DNA from: Mucilaginibacter achroorhodeus | Lineage (GTDB): Bacteria > Bacteroidota > Bacteroidia > Sphingobacteriales > Sphingobacteriaceae | Direction: 5' to 3' | NCBI RefSeq assembly: GCF_007846095.1 | Contig: NZ_VOEI01000002.1 | Coordinates: 558,001 to 622,000 of the forward strand | DNA length: 64,000 nucleotides | Shown: positions 25,585-33,540 of the stretch, in pieces | How positions within the stretch are numbered: the first letter of the stretch is position 1 | Layout of the letters: every line of letters starts with the position of its first letter | Made by a program: the position numbers and the translations under genes | Notes under the pieces: model-generated | What the model saw: the letters and a program-made list of their open reading frames with translations, nothing else | The model's database searches: none | Told to the model about the DNA's origin: nothing

Positions 25585-26145
25585 GTGGATAACATAGAAC
25601 AATATATAGAGGCTTTAATATTTGCATCAGAACAGGGTATCCGCACAGAGGAGATCATGTACTGCCTGCAAGCCAGCTTTGAGCGCGATTTCAGCAGTGA
25701 TGAAATTGAAGCAAGTGTTGCAGCTATTGCCAAAAAATATGGTAGTAACGATTTTGCCATTGAGGTTGCGAAGATCAACAATGGCTATCAATTCCTTACC
25801 AAAAAAAGCTACCATACCGTTGTGAGCCTATTGCAGATACAGCGCTCAAAGAAAAAACTAAGCCAGGCTGCTTTAGAGACCCTGGCAATAATTGCCTACA
25901 AGCAACCGGTTACCAAAACAGATGTAGAACAGATACGCGGCGTTAACTGCGATTATTCTATACAAAAACTATTGGAAAAGGAGTTAATTGCAATTACGGG
26001 CAAGTCTGATGCTATTGGTAAACCTATTTTATACGGTACCAGCAACATGTTTATGGATTATTTCGGCATTAACAACATCAGCGAACTACCTCAACTTAAA
26101 GATGTTAGCTCAGAAGAATCAAGTATTGGGGAGCAAGCAGAATAA
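25585..26145 (+). CDS. scpB: segregation and condensation protein B
   Basis: 186 residues, GTG start at 25585. Two winged-helix domains of the Smc-ScpAB kleisin complex, which organises the chromosome. IEQYIEALIFASEQGIRTEEI begins the first domain; LSQAALETLAIIAYKQPVTKTDVEQIRGVNCDYSIQKLLEKELI is the highly conserved core; LYGTSNMFMDYFGI closes the family match. No scpA is in the window. A short acidic peptide gene follows. Confidence 0.94.
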   Translation: MDNIEQYIEALIFASEQGIRTEEIMYCLQASFERDFSSDEIEASVAAIAKKYGSNDFAIEVAKINNGYQFLTKKSYHTVVSLLQIQRSKKKLSQAALETLAIIAYKQPVTKTDVEQIRGVNCDYSIQKLLEKELIAITGKSDAIGKPILYGTSNMFMDYFGINNISELPQLKDVSSEESSIGEQAE

Positions 26146-26279
26146 ATTGAAAAATGATTTTTATTAAATCGGTTTTTACTTATTTTTACTCCTGTAAACG
26201 CTGCGGGTTGGCAGCTTTTTAGCAAAACAATAAACAACAGATCAATTTAAAAAAGTTTTAAAACGTAAAACATTTTAAG

Positions 26280-26468
26280 ATGGCAACTCCGAAAAAACCT
26301 TCTACAAAAAAAATTAGCGACGAGGATGATGATGACTTTGATGATGAGCCAGCATCAGGTAAAAAAGCTGTCGATGAGGACGACGACTTTGATGAGGATA
26401 CGCCATTAGACGATGATCTGGGTGGTTTTGATTCTTATGACCCTTATGATGACGAAGACGACGATTAA
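26280..26468 (+). CDS. small highly acidic disordered protein
   Basis: 62 residues, MATPKKPSTKKISDEDDDDF then runs of Asp/Glu (DEDDDFDEDTPLDDD) with a GGFDSYDPYDDEDDD end. A short basic head and a very acidic tail suggest an intrinsically disordered protein that could contact basic proteins or nucleic-acid-binding proteins. Function unknown. The clean ATG, a terminator after it and its steady charge pattern support a real gene. Confidence 0.72.
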   Translation: MATPKKPSTKKISDEDDDDFDDEPASGKKAVDEDDDFDEDTPLDDDLGGFDSYDPYDDEDDD

Positions 26469-26490
26469 TTATCGTTGCCATCTTATAAGC

Positions 26491-26525
26491 GAAGCACTTT
26501 GAAATTCTCAGGGTGCTTTTTTTGT
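26491..26525 (+). terminator. terminator after the acidic peptide gene
   Basis: AAGCAC ... GGTGCTTTTTTT stem-loop with T-run. Confidence 0.65.
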
Positions 26526-26544
26526 ATCTTACCATCCAGTTCCT

Positions 26545-27663
26545 ATGAACATTACCGAAGTAAAAAGTAAAGCCGATAAAACGGCATTTTTAAACGTTGC
26601 ACGCATTATTTACAAGGATGATCCAAATTGGGTTTGCCCCTTGGACAACGATGTTGAGGCCGTATTTGATCCGCAGCGAAATAACTTTCATAGCCATGGA
26701 TGCGCTACCCGGTGGGTACTGCGTAATAATAAAGGTGATCTGATAGGACGCATTGCGGCATTTGTTAATAACGAGAAAGCCTATAAAAACGAGCAACCAA
26801 CCGGTGGCTGCGGTTTTTTTGAATGCATTGATGATCAGGACGCTGCTTTTTTGCTATTTAATACCGCAAAAGCCTGGTTACAGCAACAGGGCATGCAAGC
26901 CATGGATGGACCCATCAACTTTGGCGAGAACGATAATTTTTGGGGACTGTTGGTTGAAGGGTTTATCCCTCCTTCTTACGGGATGAACTACCATCTCCCG
27001 TATTATAACGCCTTATTTAAGGCTTATGGCTTTAATACTTTATACGAACAGATCACTAACCATTTAGATGTTCATAAGCCATTTTCAGAAAGGTTTACTA
27101 AAATTGCTAACTGGGTAATGGCCAAACCAGGCTATACATTTGAGCATTTTAAATTATCCCAACTTGAAAAATTTGCTGCCGACTTTATAGAGATATACAA
27201 TGATGGCTGGCAAGACTTTGATGGTTTTGTGCCTATAACACATCAAACCATTATGGAAAGCCTTAAGCAGATGAAGCCCATAATGGACGAAAAGCTGATC
27301 TGGTTTGCTTATGTAGACGGTGAACCGGCTTCGTTCATCGTGATACTGCCTGATGCCAATCAAATGATAAAGCCATTGAATGGCAAGCTTAACCTTTGGG
27401 GCAAGCTAATATTTGTTTACCGCAAATGGCGCGGTGTAACGCGGATGCGGGCAATAGTTATGGGCACAAAGCAAAAGTTCCAGAAACATGGGCTGGAATC
27501 GTGCCTGTTTATTAAGCTTAAAGAATACGTTTTGCCGCTGAAGCAGTATGACGAACTTGAGCTATCATGGGTGGGCGACTTTAATGATAAGATGATCGCT
27601 ATTCACCAGGCGGTGGGCGCAACCTTCGCAAAAAAGCACTTAACCATGCGGTATAAATTTTAA
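26545..27663 (+). CDS. GNAT-fold acyltransferase-like protein
   Basis: 372 residues. The N-terminal half has ARIIYKDDPNWVCPLDNDVEAVFDP and LIGRIAAFVNNEKAYKN, the strand-loop core of acetyltransferases (YghO-like family). The C-terminal half has IWFAYVDGEPASFIVILPDANQ and ELSWVGDFNDKMIAIHQAVGATFAKKHLTMRY, a second GNAT-like unit. Such proteins are often named GTP cyclohydrolase in databases without support. The acyl acceptor is unknown. The gene starts 20 bases after a terminator, so it probably has its own promoter. Confidence 0.75.
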   Translation: MNITEVKSKADKTAFLNVARIIYKDDPNWVCPLDNDVEAVFDPQRNNFHSHGCATRWVLRNNKGDLIGRIAAFVNNEKAYKNEQPTGGCGFFECIDDQDAAFLLFNTAKAWLQQQGMQAMDGPINFGENDNFWGLLVEGFIPPSYGMNYHLPYYNALFKAYGFNTLYEQITNHLDVHKPFSERFTKIANWVMAKPGYTFEHFKLSQLEKFAADFIEIYNDGWQDFDGFVPITHQTIMESLKQMKPIMDEKLIWFAYVDGEPASFIVILPDANQMIKPLNGKLNLWGKLIFVYRKWRGVTRMRAIVMGTKQKFQKHGLESCLFIKLKEYVLPLKQYDELELSWVGDFNDKMIAIHQAVGATFAKKHLTMRYKF

Positions 27664-27690
27664 CCGCCCCGGGGAAAGGGGCATTAAAAC

Positions 27691-28032
27691 TTATGCAGTA
27701 ACTTTCTTGTGCCTTAATTCTTCAAAAAGTTCGATAACTTTCTTTTGCAGATCAATAACTTCGGTTTCGCGATCCATCAACTTCTTGTTAACACTTTCTA
27801 ACTCGCTGGCCATTTTTTGATCTTGCTCTGTTTCGTTGTAAGTAAGCAACTGCACAACAGACATTTCGAACAATACTGCTATCTGCTCTAAACGAGATAG
27901 ATTAATATCAGTTATACCAGTTTCAATTTTTGAAAAGGCAGGGATAGAAATGTCTAAACGTTTAGCTACTTCTTCCTGGCTCCAGCCTTTTTGGTGGCGC
28001 AATAAGCGAATTTTTTTTCCGAGTGTCTTCAT
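27691..28032 (-). CDS. XRE-family transcriptional regulator with coiled-coil tail
   Basis: 113 residues. A Cro/CI-type helix-turn-helix at ~6-60 (KIRLLRHQKGWSQEEVAKRLDISIPAFSKIETGITDINLSRLEQIA), followed by a heptad-like coiled coil (~70-108, ASELESVNKKLMDRETEVIDLQKKVIELFEELR) that should dimerise. No ligand domain. Targets unknown; neighbours give no clue. Confidence 0.88.
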   Translation of the reverse strand: MKTLGKKIRLLRHQKGWSQEEVAKRLDISIPAFSKIETGITDINLSRLEQIAVLFEMSVVQLLTYNETEQDQKMASELESVNKKLMDRETEVIDLQKKVIELFEELRHKKVTA

Positions 28033-28110
28033 ATAAAGTTAATTAGGTAAGGTTTCTCAATAGTTAATAAAGTTACAATTTTTTTATTAACAAACTAATA
28101 ATCAATAAAT

Positions 28111-29466
28111 TTATAATAGATTATTTTTTAACAATAATAAATCAATACCACCAAAATTACCACTACTCATCATCAATAAGTTAGCATTATTAATATCTAA
28201 CTGTTGTAAATGATACAGCAGATCTGATGGGTTATTAAAAAATAATAAGTTATTATTTGCAAAGGCATTCTTAACCGTTTCTGCCGGGTAAGGTTCCATT
28301 TTCTTTTGTTCAAATGTTTTGCGGTCTATGAAAACAATAGCTTCATCGGCCTTATCCAATGTACCTGCATATTCATTTAAAAAATCCTTGTTTAAGCTGC
28401 TAAAGGTGTGCAGTTCGATACAGGCGATCAGTTTCCGATCAGGAAACTGCTTTTTTACCGCATCAATAGTAGCCGTAAGCTTAGATGGAGAATGTGCAAA
28501 ATCCTTAAAAATAGTGCTGTTGTTGTTACTGCCAATAACCTCTAACCTGCGCGCTGCTCCTTTAAAGGAACTAATGTGCGTGTAAAACTCATCTGGATTG
28601 ATATCCAATGCCTCGCATACTAAGCGGGCAGCCTGCATATTTAACAGGTTATGCTCGCCAAATACCTGCAACGCATAGCTTTTGCCATTAACGTTTACAC
28701 TTGTAACACCGTTGCTTATAGAATAATCGGGCAGGTTATAAGGTAGCTTCTCAGCTCCATTTGTTAAGCTGCCAACCATTTTATTTAGCACACCATCCGC
28801 CTGGCAATAAATAAGTTTGCCATTTGGCTCTATGGTATCGGCAAATATCCTGAATTGATCTATGTAATTCTCAAATGTTGGGAATACGTTGATATGATCC
28901 CAGGCAATACCGCTGATAACACCAATGTTAGCTTTATAAATATGAAACTTGGGCCTCCTGTCAATCGGCGAAGCAAGGTACTCATCACCTTCTATCACCA
29001 TCACAGGTGCATCGTGGCTTAAGCCAACCATGGTTTCAAAACCTTCTAACTGTGCGCCAACCAGGTAGTCAAACTTTTTACCAGCCTGCTGCAGCACATG
29101 TAATATCATGCTGGTGATAGTAGTTTTACCATGGCTGCCGCCAATAACTACACGCAGCTTATCTTTAGATTGCTCGTAAATGTAATCAGGGTAAGAGTAA
29201 ATTTTGAGGCCTAATTCCTGCGCCTTTAGCAGTTCAGGATTATCTGCACGGGCATGCATCCCTAAGATAACGGCATCCAGATCATTGGTGATCTTTTCGG
29301 GATCCCAGCCTTCCTGTGCAGGCAGTATATCATATTTTTTTAAGCGTGAGGCCGATGGCTCAAACAAAACGTCATCAGACCCGGTAACAATAAAGCCCTT
29401 TTTATGAAGGGCAATTGCCAAATTGTGCATGGCACTGCCACCAATAGCTATAAAGTGTACTCTCAT
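28111..29466 (-). CDS. mpl: Mpl-type UDP-N-acetylmuramate:peptide ligase
   Basis: Mur-ligase family member that recycles wall tripeptide by joining it to UDP-MurNAc. 451 residues from the ATG at 29466 (MRVHFIAIGGSAMHNLAIALHKKG); the longer frame adds residues with no counterpart. The ATP loop GGSHGKTTITSM is at ~107. VIEGDEYLASPIDRRPKF and AWDHINVFPTFENYIDQF mark the central domain, and FKDFAHSPSKLTATI the C-terminal domain. Distinct from MurC by length and motifs. It would fit the AmpG-like importer at 3898. Confidence 0.88.
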   Translation of the reverse strand: MRVHFIAIGGSAMHNLAIALHKKGFIVTGSDDVLFEPSASRLKKYDILPAQEGWDPEKITNDLDAVILGMHARADNPELLKAQELGLKIYSYPDYIYEQSKDKLRVVIGGSHGKTTITSMILHVLQQAGKKFDYLVGAQLEGFETMVGLSHDAPVMVIEGDEYLASPIDRRPKFHIYKANIGVISGIAWDHINVFPTFENYIDQFRIFADTIEPNGKLIYCQADGVLNKMVGSLTNGAEKLPYNLPDYSISNGVTSVNVNGKSYALQVFGEHNLLNMQAARLVCEALDINPDEFYTHISSFKGAARRLEVIGSNNNSTIFKDFAHSPSKLTATIDAVKKQFPDRKLIACIELHTFSSLNKDFLNEYAGTLDKADEAIVFIDRKTFEQKKMEPYPAETVKNAFANNNLLFFNNPSDLLYHLQQLDINNANLLMMSSGNFGGIDLLLLKNNLL

Positions 29467-29533
29467 TTGTAATAAGGCTGCAAATAAACACAAAAAGGTT
29501 TATCATAGCAATTAAATTTATTAACCCGTTAAG

Positions 29534-30382
29534 CTATTTTAATAACAATACCGGCACCGGTGAACTGGAGGCCAATTGTTGCGATATACTACTGTGGATA
29601 ATTGACCTGAAGAAGCTGTATTTGTGCGGTAATGCTATCACAATTTCGGCATGTTTTTCTTCTGCAAAGTTTAGCAAACCCTTTATCACATCCGGCGAGT
29701 TTACAAAGTGGTAAGTAGGCTTGTAAGTTTGCAGCATACCCTTTAATGTAGTCTCTTCGGCCAATTGTTCGGCATCGTTACTGTCATGCTTATTATCAGC
29801 ATCAATGTTCACTACCAGCAACTCGAAATTTTGCTTACCCAATAACTTATGCAGCACATCAACCGGTACGTTCTCCTTAACCTTTTTGAAATCACAGGCA
29901 ATAATGGCGCGCTCAACCTTGCGGTATTTAAATGCAGGCGGTATAACCATAACAGGCACCGGACTGGCTTTTGATATGCCTATAACATGGCTTCCTAAAC
30001 CTTCCCCTTCTGCACTACTGTTACCTACGCTGCCAATGATAACCAGATCGGCATTATAAGCCTCTACCCTATCAACCACCGCGCGCACCAAATGCGAACG
30101 ATTTACCCACACATCTATCTGCACGCCTGCCCTTACTAACTTTTCTAACTTGTGCTTAAGCTTGTTAAGGTTAGCGTGGCGCTCATCCAGGCTCTCCAAT
30201 ATCTCCTGCTCGCGCAGCATTACCATATCAGCATTAGGTAATAGCTCTTCGTAAGGCGAGATATAATAAGCATTTAGCAAAATGATACGTTCCACGTTAG
30301 TTTGGTTACTTAACCTGGCAGCAAAGTCGGCGGCATTGAAAGCGGCCTCAGAAAAATCAACTGGTACGAGGTAGGTTTTCAT
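29534..30382 (-). CDS. tandem-domain universal stress protein
   Basis: 282 residues, two UspA-like domains. The first (~1-140) has YLVPVDFSEAAFNAADFAARLS and DLVIIGSVGNSSAEGEG. The second (~150-282) has RAIIACDFKKVKENVPVDVLHKLL and a C-terminal SSPVPVLLLK. The canonical nucleotide-binding GxxG-9x-G(S/T) motif is only partly kept in both, so ATP binding is uncertain. Single gene between mpl and the Rrf2 regulator. Confidence 0.87.
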   Translation of the reverse strand: MKTYLVPVDFSEAAFNAADFAARLSNQTNVERIILLNAYYISPYEELLPNADMVMLREQEILESLDERHANLNKLKHKLEKLVRAGVQIDVWVNRSHLVRAVVDRVEAYNADLVIIGSVGNSSAEGEGLGSHVIGISKASPVPVMVIPPAFKYRKVERAIIACDFKKVKENVPVDVLHKLLGKQNFELLVVNIDADNKHDSNDAEQLAEETTLKGMLQTYKPTYHFVNSPDVIKGLLNFAEEKHAEIVIALPHKYSFFRSIIHSSISQQLASSSPVPVLLLK

Positions 30383-30519
30383 AATGGAATATTTAGCGCC
30401 GGTTCTTGCAACCGGCAGTCAATGTGTCAAACATACGCTTTGTAACATCAAGGTTTGTCAAAACGATTTCATAAAATATAACGCATAAATTTAGCTATTG
30501 CTTTTTCAATTTAACACAC

Positions 30520-30549
30520 TACATTTGTACTGTAATAATTTTTATTACA
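30520..30549 (+). promoter_or_regulatory. -7 box and palindromic operator of the Rrf2 gene
   Basis: TACATTTG (30520-30527) is a -7 box. It is followed by a perfect 8-bp inverted repeat TGTAATAA-TTT-TTATTACA (30531-30549) just before the start codon. A second TGTAA-N9-TTACA lies at 30979-30997 before the next gene. The position fits autorepression. Confidence 0.65.
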
Positions 30550-30556
30550 CATAAAA

Positions 30557-30961
30557 ATGAACGGACGATTTTCCATAGCTATTCATATCATGACACTGCT
30601 TTGCGCGGATGATAACCTGCAATCGTCTGATTATTTGGCAGGCAGTATCAATATAAACCCGGTGCTGGTTCGTAAGGAGCTTAGCAACTTGCTTAAACAT
30701 GGGCTTATCAACAGTCAGTTAGGTAAAAATGGTGGTTACAGCCTGGCTAAGCCTGCTAAGGAAATTACCATAGCAAGCATTTATAAAGCGGTTAAGCCCA
30801 ATGCTATTTTGGGGCAGGCCAAAAATGAGCCTAACCCGGCTTGCCCTATCGGCAAACAGATCAACAGCCATTTAAAGGCTTTAGATGCCGATATTGAGCA
30901 GGTGATGGTTAACAAGCTGGGCAACACTACCCTTGCCGAATTTTATAAAAGATTCGATTAA
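30557..30961 (+). CDS. Rrf2-family transcriptional regulator (YwnA-like)
   Basis: 134 residues. Winged helix at ~8-75 (FSIAIHIMTLLCADDNLQSSDYLAGSININPVLVRKELSNLLKHGLI...KNGGYSLAKPAKEITIASIYKAV). It lacks the three-cysteine cluster of IscR/NsrR, having one Cys in the effector loop (NPACPIG), so it is closer to redox- or ligand-responsive YwnA-type members. It probably represses itself and the NAD(P)-binding gene behind it via TGTAA-N9-TTACA sites. Confidence 0.88.
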   Translation: MNGRFSIAIHIMTLLCADDNLQSSDYLAGSININPVLVRKELSNLLKHGLINSQLGKNGGYSLAKPAKEITIASIYKAVKPNAILGQAKNEPNPACPIGKQINSHLKALDADIEQVMVNKLGNTTLAEFYKRFD

Positions 30962-30978
30962 AAAAATTTAAAACAATA

Positions 30979-30997
30979 TGTAACAAAATAAATTACA
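30979..30997 (+). promoter_or_regulatory. second TGTAA-N9-TTACA operator
   Basis: TGTAACAAAATAAATTACA, the same half-sites and the same 9-nt spacing as the operator before the Rrf2 gene, located 15 bases before the NAD(P)-binding gene. Confidence 0.55.
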
Positions 30998-31012
30998 ATT
31001 AAAACAACAAAC

Positions 31013-31651
31013 ATGAAAGTAGTAATTATTGGGGCCACTGGCTTTGTAGGCCCGGAGTTAGTAAAAGAAGGTATTTTACGTGGATACGAGGTAACTGCCA
31101 TTGCCCGCAATACCGATAAAGTTGAGAAACAGGCCGGCGTAACCGCTGTATCGGCAGATGTTAATGATGTAGATGCATTGGCTTCTGCATTATCCGGCCA
31201 TGATGCAGTGATCAATTCCTTTAACGCAGGCTGGACCAACCCTAACCTTTATAACGATTTTCTGCAAGGTTCAAAAAACATACAGCAGGCGGTTAAAAAA
31301 GCAGGCATTAAGCGTTTTATAACCATTGGTGGTGCCGGTAGTTTATTTATAGATGGCAAGCAATTGGTAGATTCTCCGGAGTTCCCGAAAGAATATTATC
31401 CCGGGGCTTCTGCTGCCCGCGATTACCTTACCGAACTGCGCAACGAACAGGAGTTGGACTGGACCTTCCTAAGCCCCGCTATCAACCTGCACCCAGGTAA
31501 ACGTACCGCTGAGTTTCGCATAGGCACCGAAAGCCCTGTGTTTAATGCTGAAGGCAAATCGGATATATCAACTGCCGACCTTGCCGTTGCCATATTTAAC
31601 GAGCTGGAAAATAACCAGTTTATAAAACAGCGTTTTACCGTAGGATATTAA
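31013..31651 (+). CDS. NAD(P)-binding oxidoreductase (YwnB-like, SDR_a5 group)
   Basis: 212 residues. Rossmann start MKVVIIGATGFVGPELVKEGILRGYEVTAIARN, then AVSADVNDVDALASALSGHDAVINSF and RFITIGGAGSLFIDG. The atypical SDR catalytic Tyr-Lys pair is not clearly present, so it may be a quinone- or flavin-type reductase or a sensor. It is paired with the Rrf2 gene, which likely controls it. Confidence 0.87.
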   Translation: MKVVIIGATGFVGPELVKEGILRGYEVTAIARNTDKVEKQAGVTAVSADVNDVDALASALSGHDAVINSFNAGWTNPNLYNDFLQGSKNIQQAVKKAGIKRFITIGGAGSLFIDGKQLVDSPEFPKEYYPGASAARDYLTELRNEQELDWTFLSPAINLHPGKRTAEFRIGTESPVFNAEGKSDISTADLAVAIFNELENNQFIKQRFTVGY

Positions 31652-31657
31652 TAAAAT

Positions 31658-31750
31658 CGTCATGCTGAATTTATTTCAGCATCTCATCAGCCGAGCAGAT
31701 ATGAATGTCAACTTAGCAAGTGAGATGCCGAAATAAATCCGGCATGACGC
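31658..31750. repeat. 93-bp palindromic intergenic repeat
   Basis: Arms CGTCATGCTGAATTTATTTC(AGCATCTCA) and its near-perfect inverse at 31721-31749, 29 bp each with 3 differences. Each arm also folds on itself (ATGCTGAA/TTCAGCAT; ATGCCG/CGGCAT), so the transcript could form a branched structure. It lies between convergent genes and may also end transcription. Confidence 0.85.
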
Positions 31751-31762
31751 ATGTAGTTATTT

Positions 31763-32599
31763 CTAAAGTACAAACTTTGCTGCCACCCAGTCTTTGTCTT
31801 TTTTGTGGGTGATGTACTTAAGGTCGTATTTACGGGCTTCTTCGGTGATGATGTCCAGATCTGGCGACTCATAAAAACCGCTGAAGTAGATCTCGCCGCC
31901 TGGCTTTAATACCCGTGCATAGCTATCCATTTGATCAAGCAGGATGTTGCGGTTAATATTGGCCAGTATAATATCGTATTGTTCGGCAGGGATAACTTCC
32001 TTTGAACCACAAATTGCCTTGATATTGTTTACGTGGTTTAGCGCCGCGTTTTCAATGGTGCTTTCATAACAAACCGGATCGTAATCGATAGCTGTAAGAT
32101 CCGCTGCGCCTAATTTTGCGGCCAGGATAGCCAATATGCCGGTTCCGCAGCCCATATCCAACACCTTTTTGCCAGCAAAATCGTTCTCCAGCATCAGCTG
32201 CATCACCATGGCAGTAGTTTGATGATGCCCGGTACCAAACGCCATCTTAGGGTCGATGACTATCTCGTATGGAAACTCGGGCTTAGCTTCATGAAAGGTA
32301 GCGCGCACAAATACCTGGTCGCCTATTTGTATGGGTTCAAAATTGCTTTCCCACACCTCGTTCCAATTTTTTTGAGGAATCAGGGTAACCTCGTAACTAA
32401 AGGTGAACATCTCACGATAAGGCTCCAATGCCTCATCTAATACCTGCTGGTCAAAATCATCCACAGGAATGTAAGCCTTAAAACCCAGGTCGAGTTCCTC
32501 AAAAGTATCAAAACCTATTTCCCCCAAGGCAGCTATCAGCAGATCTTGCTGATAATCCTCAGTAGTAATGGTTGTGAAAAGCAGTTCGTAGTAATTCAT
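31763..32599 (-). CDS. prmA: ribosomal protein L11 methyltransferase
   Basis: 278 residues. SAM-dependent methyltransferase that modifies L11. The N-terminal substrate domain (~1-105) carries the family's WNEVWESNFEPIQIGDQV motif. The catalytic domain has MAFGTGHHQTTAMVMQLML, KVLDMGCGTGILAILAAKLGA (SAM loop, ~150) and IILANINRNILLDQ. Same strand as tpiA, separated by an inverted repeat. Confidence 0.93.
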   Translation of the reverse strand: MNYYELLFTTITTEDYQQDLLIAALGEIGFDTFEELDLGFKAYIPVDDFDQQVLDEALEPYREMFTFSYEVTLIPQKNWNEVWESNFEPIQIGDQVFVRATFHEAKPEFPYEIVIDPKMAFGTGHHQTTAMVMQLMLENDFAGKKVLDMGCGTGILAILAAKLGAADLTAIDYDPVCYESTIENAALNHVNNIKAICGSKEVIPAEQYDIILANINRNILLDQMDSYARVLKPGGEIYFSGFYESPDLDIITEEARKYDLKYITHKKDKDWVAAKFVL

Positions 32600-32607
32600 G
32601 TTTTAAA

Positions 32608-32700
32608 GATTAGAGGTGGGAGATTAGAGATTAGGCTAAAAAGAAAGTGACCAGAGATTAGTCAAGATAACTAATCTCTGATCACAAATCTCTGATCTCT
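32608..32700. repeat. AGAGATTAGT inverted repeat between prmA and tpiA
   Basis: TGACCAGAGATTAGT (32648-32662) and ACTAATCTCTGATCA (32670-32684) form a 14-of-15 bp stem. GAGATTAG/GATCTCT words surround it. It could end tpiA transcription, but has no T-run. Confidence 0.8.
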
Positions 32701-32705
32701 AAAGC

Positions 32706-33470
32706 TTAATTAAAAGCTTTTACGATATCGGTAAAGTCGCGTGATTTAAGTGAGGCGCCACCGATAAGGCCGCCATCAATATCCGGCTGAGCGAAAAGTT
32801 CAGGGGCGTTTTTTGCATTACAGCTACCACCGTACAGTATTGTGGTATCATCAGCAACCTGCTGACCGTATTTTGCAGCCAGTTCCTGGCGAATAAAGGC
32901 ATGGATCTCCTGCGCTTGTTCTGATGTTGCAGTAACACCGGTACCAATAGCCCAAACCGGCTCATAAGCTAAAACTAACTGAGCAAATTTGTCGGCATCT
33001 AAATGATAAACACCTTCTTCAAGCTGTGTTTTGATAATATTGAAGTGTTGGCCGGCTTCGCGCTCCTGCAAGGTTTCGCCGATACAGAAGATTGGCTTTA
33101 AGCCGTTAGCTAACGCTGTATCAGTTTTTTGAGCAAGCAACTGGTTGGTTTCGCCAAAGTATTGGCGGCGCTCCGAGTGGCCCAGGATCACATAAGTTGC
33201 ACCTACCGATTTGATCTGTTTTGCAGATACTTCGCCGGTGTAAGCGCCGCTCTCAGCCTGGTGGGCATTTTGTGCGCCTATTGACACACGGCCATTACCC
33301 TTTGCCAATTGCGCAAGGCTATGTAAATGAATAAACGGACTGCAAACCACCACTTCCTGAGCACCGGTTGCTTCGTCTTTAACCATATTTAGCACTTCAG
33401 AAAAAAGCGATAAACCTTCGTTATAATCAAGGTTCATTTTCCAGTTTCCGGCTACAATGTTTTTTCTCAT
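32706..33470 (-). CDS. tpiA: triosephosphate isomerase
   Basis: Glycolytic enzyme interconverting DHAP and GAP. 254 residues, full length. AGNWKMN (Lys in the active site), GHSERRQYFGE (catalytic His), LAYEPVWAIGTG (catalytic Glu and loop 6) and YGGSCNAKNA (phosphate-binding, with the Bacteroidota variant of GGSV). Confidence 0.96.
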   Translation of the reverse strand: MRKNIVAGNWKMNLDYNEGLSLFSEVLNMVKDEATGAQEVVVCSPFIHLHSLAQLAKGNGRVSIGAQNAHQAESGAYTGEVSAKQIKSVGATYVILGHSERRQYFGETNQLLAQKTDTALANGLKPIFCIGETLQEREAGQHFNIIKTQLEEGVYHLDADKFAQLVLAYEPVWAIGTGVTATSEQAQEIHAFIRQELAAKYGQQVADDTTILYGGSCNAKNAPELFAQPDIDGGLIGGASLKSRDFTDIVKAFN

Positions 33471-33480
33471 GTTGTTTTTA

Positions 33481-33520
33481 GTTCATAGACTATGGTTGAT
33501 AGTTCATAGCCTTTAGTTAA
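33481..33520. repeat. TTCATAG words upstream of tpiA
   Basis: GTTCATAG-ACTATGG-TTGATAGTTCATAG, the same words that flank the four-helix-bundle gene at 8001-8475. Confidence 0.6.
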
Positions 33521-33540
33521 TAAATATTTAGGTAGCTACG

